Positions 1 through 4,208 of a DNA stretch of 5,657 nucleotides are shown here, piece by piece. Each line of letters begins with the position of its first letter. Positions within the stretch are counted from its first letter, which is position 1. The notes under the pieces are model-generated. The model was given only the letters and a program-made list of their open reading frames with translations, did not search any database and was not told where the DNA came from. The position numbers were made by a program, and so were the translations under genes. Origin of the DNA: JAAAOZ01 sp964496595 (lineage in GTDB: Bacteria; Chloroflexota; Anaerolineae; B4-G1; SLSP01); assembly GCA_964496595.1 (NCBI GenBank), contig CAZCAI010000227.1, positions 1 to 5,657 of the forward strand, written 5' to 3'.

Positions 1-134
1 TCAGTCCGGGATCACACAACATTTCACCCCAAAACCAATATGAGCCTTACATTTTTACGAACGCTAAGGGAACTGTTCTCCGGCTGATGAGCAGTTCCCT
101 TCCTCTCTATCTATCTCCAAAGCGAGGTTAGGAA
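1..134. other. Upstream intergenic/leader region of the first gene
   Basis: No gene is assignable here. One + frame is open from position 1 to a TGA at 85-87 and another from position 3 to a TAG at 129-131, but neither shows a recognisable protein and the second runs through a strong hairpin (66-101). The stretch is AT-richer than the genes and contains a pyrimidine-rich tract after the hairpin (about 101-118). The first gene's Shine-Dalgarno, GAGG, lies at 124-127, seven bases before the ATG. I see no convincing -35/-10 pair. Confidence 0.6.
66..101 (+). terminator. Strong hairpin, probable terminator of an off-window upstream gene or 5' UTR element
   Basis: The arms AAGGGAACTG (66-75) and CAGTTCCCTT (92-101) are perfect 10-bp complements. 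The stem can extend inward by CTC (78-80) pairing with GAG (89-91) across a TT bulge, leaving an 8-base loop (81-88). It is followed by a pyrimidine-rich tract (TCCTCTCTATCTATCT) rather than a clean U-run, so termination would be imperfect. Since it lies only 33 bases before the first start codon, it could instead be a leader structure of that gene. The pairing is seen directly; the role is inferred. Confidence 0.5.
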
Positions 135-1067
135 ATGAAAAGCATTGTCATGCGAAGATATTTTGTGGCGATAATAGTTTTGATTCTAATCGGTATGGGT
201 CTCTTTCAAGGCGGTGACAAAAGGATAGGCGCCAGGGCCTTGGTGGACTATCCATCATCCGAATCCGATGATAGCCATCGCCTCTATCTGCCGGTGGTGC
301 GCAATGAGCGCGCGCCGAGGGTGCTATTGCCTCCCACCTCCTTGCCCGTCTATGTGGATCATTTCGATGATGTCACCAGCGGTTGGTATACCGGCCCGGC
401 CTTACGCTATAATAAATGGTGTCGATGGGAGACAGATTGCCACGAGGGCTGGGAAGTGGTGTCCGAGATGGCGTATGTCGGTGATCATTATCGTTTTTTC
501 ATCCCGCACACCTGGCACGGCGGCGGGGGAAGTGTGGATACATGGTTTGTCTGGCCGGTGGAGACGGCCCCGTTGCCGGATTTCTACTATCCCTTGCCGG
601 ATCGGTATTGCATCGAGACGCGCGGACGTTTCATCTCCAACGAGGAATATCAGCCGTGGTGGGCGCACTGGGGCATCGTCTTCGGCGCCAATGAAAATTT
701 GAGTGATGTCTACACCTTTCAGGTCAACGCTAATCACGATTTAGCAGCGCTCCGATATTACAACTACATCTATCCCGGCAACCGCCAGCCGTTGGGCGGC
801 GAGGAAATCAACGTGGAGATTCCCATCAATGATTGGTCGTATGGCGATCTCTCCTACATTCCTACGCGAGAGTACAATACCCTCAAGGTGGCCGTGAAGG
901 GGAGAAAGGCCGCCTTCTACGTCAACGGTATTCTGACCAGCGTGAATGTCATCGGTGATATGCCCCGGGATCACATCGGGTTGATCGGCGGCTCCTGGGA
1001 AGTGACGCCGGTGGATATCAGAGTCGATTACTTCAAATACGATCCCTATTGCCCAGAGGCCTGGTGA
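135..1067 (+). CDS. Secreted or membrane-anchored protein with a Trp-rich beta-sandwich-like domain (paralogue A)
   Basis: A 310-residue protein starting at ATG 135, supported by GAGG at 124-127 with 7-base spacing; Met6 is a weaker alternative. Residues 7-8 (RR) and a hydrophobic stretch at 10-24 form a signal peptide or N-terminal anchor. There is no close AXA cleavage site (ARA at 33-35 is possible but distant), so it may remain anchored. A short low-complexity segment leads to LYLPVV (50-55), then one domain from about 72 to 302. This domain is rich in Trp, Tyr and Gly and resembles concanavalin A/LamG-type sandwiches in pattern: a DHFDD opening, a YxIExxG strand, WGIVFGANEN, NTLKVAVKGxxAAFYVNG, and IGLIGG near the end. 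That fold usually binds carbohydrate or another extracellular ligand, but no catalytic residues were recognised. Cysteines are C96, C102, C159 and C306. The same domain recurs in the next gene, more than half identical by eye. The specific function is unknown. Confidence 0.85.
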   Translation: MKSIVMRRYFVAIIVLILIGMGLFQGGDKRIGARALVDYPSSESDDSHRLYLPVVRNERAPRVLLPPTSLPVYVDHFDDVTSGWYTGPALRYNKWCRWETDCHEGWEVVSEMAYVGDHYRFFIPHTWHGGGGSVDTWFVWPVETAPLPDFYYPLPDRYCIETRGRFISNEEYQPWWAHWGIVFGANENLSDVYTFQVNANHDLAALRYYNYIYPGNRQPLGGEEINVEIPINDWSYGDLSYIPTREYNTLKVAVKGRKAAFYVNGILTSVNVIGDMPRDHIGLIGGSWEVTPVDIRVDYFKYDPYCPEAW

Positions 1068-1177
1068 GTGTGTCGGCGGGCGGCGCAATAGCGCTTGACG
1101 ATTGCCCCGGCGAATTCCTGAAGAGCCGATGTGATATTTGAGTATTCGATGGGTCGTGGTACAAAAAAGAGGTTAAT
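1068..1177. other. Gap between the two paralogues
   Basis: This 110-base gap has no recognisable gene and no terminator: the only pairings are short (GCGC around AATA, and GCAAT with ATTGC), with no U-tract. A TTGACG at 1095-1100 resembles a -35 box, but nothing like a -10 lies 16-18 bases downstream. Co-transcription of both paralogues is therefore possible but not shown. GAGG at 1169-1172 is the ribosome binding site of the next gene. Confidence 0.5.
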
Positions 1178-2650
1178 ATGAGACACACAAAGTGGGTGAT
1201 TTGCTCGGCGATTTTGTTCGGCGTCCTGTTACTCGCGGTTACCTTGGCCGGCGCTGTCGCCCCGGTCGCTTCCGACCGGGTGGATCGGCAATTTGTCCAC
1301 CGTCTATCCTCGGAGGAGCGCTGGGAGACGGTCTTCACTGATACATTCGACACGCTCGATCCTGCCTGGGAGATAGCCGATACGACCGGCGGGGAGTATC
1401 AATGGGGGATCACGCCCTACACGCGGGCGAACACCCTCATCTACGACGATTGGGGATTCTGGGCGGCGGGCGGCGGTCGATTGGGAAGCGCGCAATCCTG
1501 GTTGACGGGAACTTACACCCACAGCATGTTGACCGAAGCCGTCGCCGGCCCGTTCCGCCTTAGCCAGCGTCCCCAAGAGGTTCGATTGCAGCTCAATATT
1601 CACAACCGGGTCGAGCCGGGCGATGAGATGGTGGTTCAACTTGAAGGACGCACCCCTGCCGGCGATAGACTCCGCGTTCGACAGGCCATCACGCCCACAA
1701 CGACGTGGCGCGAGGTCGTCATCGTCACAGATGCCTTCACCACCGCCGCCGAGATATCGATCATCCTCCGCTTTATGAGCGACAAAGAGGATGTGGCCGC
1801 TGGCCCGCTGGTTGATGATGTGCAGCTCGATGTATTGTACAGCCACGATATCTATTTGCCGGCGGTGCGTCGTGATCCGCAACCCACGCCGACGCCGACC
1901 CCCACGCCGACCCCCACACCTCCCCCGGTCTTTGTCGATCACTTTGACGATCCCCATAGTGGCTGGTACGTCGGCCCGGCGATCCGGTACAATGAATGGT
2001 GCCGGTGGGGATGGGATTGTCATAAGGGTTGGGAAGAAGTAGCCTATATGAGCTATCATCAAAACCACTATCGCATGTACGTTCCCTTATCCTGGCAAGG
2101 CGGCGGGAACGTGGATGCATGGTTCGTGTGGCCGGCTGAAGAAGCGCCGATGTCTTCCGAGTACTTCCCCCTGCCCGAAAATTACACTATCGAAATCCGG
2201 GGTAAAATCGCCAACGCCTGGGAGGATTACCAACCCTGGTGGGCGCACTGGGGCATCGTCTTTGGCGCAAATGAGAACATGACCGATATTCTCACATTCC
2301 AGATCAACATGAACAGCCGTTGGGCCGTGTTGCGGTATCCGACCTATGTCTATCCCGGTGATGTTCGGGAAGAGGGCAAGGAGGATAATCGAGAGGAAAT
2401 CATTGTGGGATGGCATGATAACATCCAGAGCGCGGCAATTCTCAGGATGGATGACTACAATACCATTAAAGTGGTCGTCACTGGGAATCAGGCCGCCTTT
2501 TACGCCAACGGCCATCACTTGGGCACGGTGGATATCGCCCAGGCAACCGGGGACGCGATATTACGAGATAACATCGGCTTGATTGGCGGTTCCGCGGAAG
2601 TGACTCCTGTGGATGTTATGATTGATTATTTCCATTACGAGGCTCAGTGA
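1178..2650 (+). CDS. Secreted two-module protein: jelly-roll-like N-terminal module, (PT)6 linker, Trp-rich domain (paralogue B)
   Basis: A 490-residue protein; ATG 1178 is supported by GAGG at 1169-1172 (5-base spacing). A signal peptide spans residues 1 to about 30, with hydrophobic core 11-28. The first module, about 50-222, opens with a TDTFDT segment and ends with GPLVDDVQLDV; that ending is typical of MAM-like or carbohydrate-binding jelly-roll modules found in secreted bacterial proteins. Then come IYLPAV (225-230), a linker of six Pro-Thr repeats (236-250), and the C-terminal domain (251-488), which is clearly homologous to the preceding gene's only domain. Shared hallmarks are VDHFDD, the WCRW/DCHxGW cysteine pair (C275, C281), YQPWWAHWGIVFGANEN (351-367) and IGLIGG-EVTPVD near the end. 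No active-site signature was recognised; extracellular binding to polysaccharide or cell wall is the most natural guess. Its stop overlaps the start of the flippase-like gene. Confidence 0.87.
   Translation: MRHTKWVICSAILFGVLLLAVTLAGAVAPVASDRVDRQFVHRLSSEERWETVFTDTFDTLDPAWEIADTTGGEYQWGITPYTRANTLIYDDWGFWAAGGGRLGSAQSWLTGTYTHSMLTEAVAGPFRLSQRPQEVRLQLNIHNRVEPGDEMVVQLEGRTPAGDRLRVRQAITPTTTWREVVIVTDAFTTAAEISIILRFMSDKEDVAAGPLVDDVQLDVLYSHDIYLPAVRRDPQPTPTPTPTPTPTPPPVFVDHFDDPHSGWYVGPAIRYNEWCRWGWDCHKGWEEVAYMSYHQNHYRMYVPLSWQGGGNVDAWFVWPAEEAPMSSEYFPLPENYTIEIRGKIANAWEDYQPWWAHWGIVFGANENMTDILTFQINMNSRWAVLRYPTYVYPGDVREEGKEDNREEIIVGWHDNIQSAAILRMDDYNTIKVVVTGNQAAFYANGHHLGTVDIAQATGDAILRDNIGLIGGSAEVTPVDVMIDYFHYEAQ
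1883..1927 (+). repeat. Low-complexity CCN-ACN repeat encoding a (PT)6PP linker
   Basis: Six consecutive Pro-Thr codon pairs followed by two more prolines (residues 236-250 of the 490-residue protein). Threonine codons mix ACG, ACC and ACA and proline codons mix CCC, CCG and CCT, so selection on the peptide is more likely than pure DNA slippage. Pro-Thr linkers commonly separate domains of secreted bacterial proteins and may be O-glycosylated. Here the repeat sits exactly between the two modules. Confidence 0.9.
2638..2642 (+). promoter_or_regulatory. Ribosome binding site supporting the GTG start at 2647
   Basis: CGAGG inside the last codons of the preceding gene lies four bases before GTG 2647. 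GTGA (2647-2650) combines this start with the TGA stop of the upstream gene, the classic arrangement for translational coupling. Confidence 0.65.
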
Positions 2651-3612
2651 AAAATTCCCGCCAACTGGGGAGCAATATCCTGCGCATCGGGCTGAGCCTG
2701 GCGACGCTGGCCTTGCTCTGGCGCGAAGTCGGCGCCTCTGATGTGTGGGAGGTGCTGCGCGAGGCGAATCTCGCGCTGCTGATCGCTGCGTGGGGATTAT
2801 TTTTAGTCGGCATCGTCGTACGGACCTTTCGCTGGCGGGCGCTGCTCCACGGCCTGGGGCTGCGCCCGCCGTTTTGGCAACTGCTCCGCCTCTACCTCGT
2901 GGGCGGATTCTTCAACGCCTTTCTGCCCTCCGGCTTCGGCGGGGATCTCGTCCGCGTGTTGGAGTTGGCCCAGGGTGAACCGACGCCCGCCGCCGTCGGC
3001 ACCGTCCTCGTCGACCGCCTGGCCGGCATCCTCTCTTTGATGGCGTTGGGCCTCGTGGCGTTGCCCTTCGCGCCGCCGCTGCCCGCCTGGCTGCTGTGGA
3101 CCTTCGTGGTGTTGTCCGGCGGCGGGTTGGTCGCGGGCGCACTTCTCTTGCAGGGGACGTGGCTGCGGCGCGTGACGGCGTGGCTGCCCGATGCCCTCTC
3201 GCTGGCCGGGGCGGGGCCGCTGGCGCAGATCTACGCGGCGGTCACCGGCTGCGGCGCTCGCGCGCTGGGATGGGCGTTGGCGCTCTCCACGCTCTTCAAC
3301 CTGCTCAATATCGGCGTCACTTGGCTGTGCGGGCGCGCCGTCGGCATCGAGGTAGGGCTGGGATTCTACTTCGTCGCGACGCCGCTGCTCTCGCTCACCT
3401 TGCTGATTCCCATCTCGGTGGGCGGCTTGGGCGCGCGCGATCTCGCGGCCCAGCCACTCTTCGGCGCGGTGGGGGTGGGGGACGCCGCCGCCGCCGGGAT
3501 GACGCTCTCCATCTACGCGGTGAGCGCGGTCGCTGGCTTGATCGGCGGGGGGATCTACCTGTTTGAGGGCCTTCAGGGGATGGCGGCCTCGCTGCGAGCT
3601 TCGAAGCACTGA
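2647..3612 (+). CDS. Polytopic membrane protein, flippase-like/lysylphosphatidylglycerol synthase TM-domain family (AglD/YbhN-like)
   Basis: A 321-residue, very hydrophobic protein with several membrane segments, close to the usual 300-350 residues and 8 or so helices of this family. Family hallmarks visible in order: the RTFRWRALL segment after the second helix (59-67), the re-entrant NAFLPSGFGGDLVR stretch (90-103) with the GGD motif, VLVDRLAG (120-127), and SVGGLGARD (257-265), matching the conserved P-x-x-GGLG-x-R-[DE] region. The family is annotated as integral membrane flippase-like proteins; relatives include the transmembrane half of MprF, and AglD acts in archaeal glycosylation. No aminoacyl-transferase domain is attached. 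The substrate, probably a lipid or lipid-linked sugar, cannot be read from sequence. The GTG start overlaps the upstream stop by 4 bases. The gene is noticeably GC-rich (41 G+C in 3001-3060), which creates long spurious open frames on the other strand. A terminator follows 25 bases after the stop. Confidence 0.9.
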   Translation: MKNSRQLGSNILRIGLSLATLALLWREVGASDVWEVLREANLALLIAAWGLFLVGIVVRTFRWRALLHGLGLRPPFWQLLRLYLVGGFFNAFLPSGFGGDLVRVLELAQGEPTPAAVGTVLVDRLAGILSLMALGLVALPFAPPLPAWLLWTFVVLSGGGLVAGALLLQGTWLRRVTAWLPDALSLAGAGPLAQIYAAVTGCGARALGWALALSTLFNLLNIGVTWLCGRAVGIEVGLGFYFVATPLLSLTLLIPISVGGLGARDLAAQPLFGAVGVGDAAAAGMTLSIYAVSAVAGLIGGGIYLFEGLQGMAASLRASKH

Positions 3613-3637
3613 ATTACGAAGCGAAAGGTTAGTTTAG

Positions 3638-3671
3638 CGGGGCCGGGCAACCGGCCCCGTTTGTTCTATTT
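3638..3671 (+). terminator. Rho-independent terminator after the flippase-like gene
   Basis: The arms CGGGGCCGG (3638-3646) and CCGGCCCCG (3651-3659) form a perfect 9-bp GC-rich stem closed by a GCAA loop, a GNRA tetraloop. It is followed by TTTGTTCTATTT (3660-3671), a good U-rich tract. It lies between the flippase stop and the acetyltransferase start, so it separates the two transcription units on the + strand. Confidence 0.92.
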
Positions 3672-3687
3672 CATCAACGAATCGAAT

Positions 3688-3691
3688 GGAG
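3688..3691 (+). promoter_or_regulatory. Ribosome binding site that decides the acetyltransferase start
   Basis: GGAG lies seven bases before ATG 3699 but only one base before the in-frame TTG at 3693, so ATG 3699 is the better start. The TTG start would add just two residues (MT). Confidence 0.7.
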
Positions 3692-3698
3692 ATTGACG

Positions 3699-4127
3699 AT
3701 GCAGATACAACGCGATGGCTACATCATCAGCACGGATCGCGCACGATTGGACCTCGACGTGATTCACGACTTCTTGGCGAACCAATCCTATTGGGCGCAG
3801 GGACGCTCGCGGGCGCGGGTGCAGAAAGCATTGGACCACTCGCTCTGCTTTGGCGTCTACACGGAGGCGGGCGAGCAGGCGGGTCTGGCGCGCGTGGTGA
3901 CGGATTACGCGACCTTCGCCTGGATCTGCGATGTGTTCATCGTACCGGTGCATCGCGGGCGCGGCTTGAGCAAATGGCTGATGCAAGAAGTCATCGCCTA
4001 TCCTGAATTGCAGGGATTGCAGCAACTGCTGCTGGCCACCCGCGACGCGCACACGCTCTATCAAAAATACGGCGGTTTTGAGATTATGGAGGATACAGGC
4101 GGGTATTTGCAGCGCAACACGCTGTGA
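3699..4127 (+). CDS. GNAT-family N-acetyltransferase
   Basis: A 142-residue cytoplasmic protein, a usual size for a single-domain GNAT. GNAT enzymes transfer an acetyl group from acetyl-CoA to an amine. The N-terminal part has a helix with SYWAQGRS (30-37), typical of one common small-GNAT group. The central strands GLARVVTD (62-69) and FAWICDVFIVP (73-83) lead into the acetyl-CoA pyrophosphate-binding loop HRGRGLSKWLM (85-95). Here the canonical R-x-x-G-x-G/A reads R86-G-R-G-L-S91, with Ser at the last position. The C-terminal LLLATRDAHTLYQKYGGFE segment matches the usual motif B region, where the YxKxGF element contacts CoA; it has one extra Gly (YGGF). The substrate is unknown. The gene starts only 27 bases after the terminator's U-tract, with no clear promoter, so expression may come from terminator readthrough or a promoter hidden in the flippase gene end. 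Confidence 0.88.
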   Translation: MQIQRDGYIISTDRARLDLDVIHDFLANQSYWAQGRSRARVQKALDHSLCFGVYTEAGEQAGLARVVTDYATFAWICDVFIVPVHRGRGLSKWLMQEVIAYPELQGLQQLLLATRDAHTLYQKYGGFEIMEDTGGYLQRNTL

Positions 4128-4205
4128 AAGCGGCATCAATATGTTGTTGAACAGTGGCGGGAGGAAGCTAAGGAAGGATTTTCCCTTTACCAACATTAGG
4201 AGGTA
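4128..4205. other. Gap between acetyltransferase and protease
   Basis: This stretch of about 80 bases has no gene. The possible pairing of GGAA with TTCC around 4172-4184 is too short to be called a terminator. A TTGAAC at 4147-4152 resembles a -35 box but has no matching -10. It ends in the strong AGGAGG ribosome binding site of the protease gene. Confidence 0.45.
4198..4203 (+). promoter_or_regulatory. Perfect AGGAGG Shine-Dalgarno; selects between two adjacent ATGs
   Basis: AGGAGG is followed by tandem ATG codons at 4206 and 4209. Spacing is two bases to the first and five to the second, so 4209 is favoured. Both encode the same protein apart from one extra Met. This is the strongest ribosome binding site in the window and suggests high translation of the protease. 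Confidence 0.85.
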
Positions 4206-4208
4206 ATG

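Noticed and set aside
3..131. Open + frame upstream of the first gene as the 3' end of a neighbouring CDS
   Set aside because: It runs through a perfect hairpin into the first gene's ribosome binding site, and no protein family features are visible in 42 residues.
1095..1123. Possible promoter for paralogue B (TTGACG at 1095-1100)
   Set aside because: No -10-like hexamer lies at 16-18 bases; CTGAAG at 1118-1123 is not credible.
1883..1927. CCN-ACN repeat as a CRISPR or DNA-level tandem array
   Set aside because: It is an in-frame Pro-Thr linker with varied codons, has no spacers and lies inside a coding region.
1304..2068. A 254-codon minus-strand open frame opposite paralogue B
   Set aside because: It is Arg/Gly-rich, crosses the PT-linker region as an RRGGRR run and has no recognisable motif; the + strand coding is well supported by homology to paralogue A.
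3096..3566. A 156-codon + strand frame inside the flippase-like gene
   Set aside because: The Arg/Gly/Ala-rich translation is a shifted reading of the membrane protein, and there is no ribosome binding site.
2803..3609. A 268-codon open frame on the minus strand opposite the flippase-like gene
   Set aside because: Its translation is dominated by Arg, Gln, Gly and Ala without domain pattern, as expected for the antisense of a GC-rich membrane gene. The + strand has clear family motifs throughout.
4147..4175. Possible promoter for the protease (TTGAAC at 4147-4152)
   Set aside because: The hexamer 17 bases downstream is AAGGAA, unlike a -10 box.
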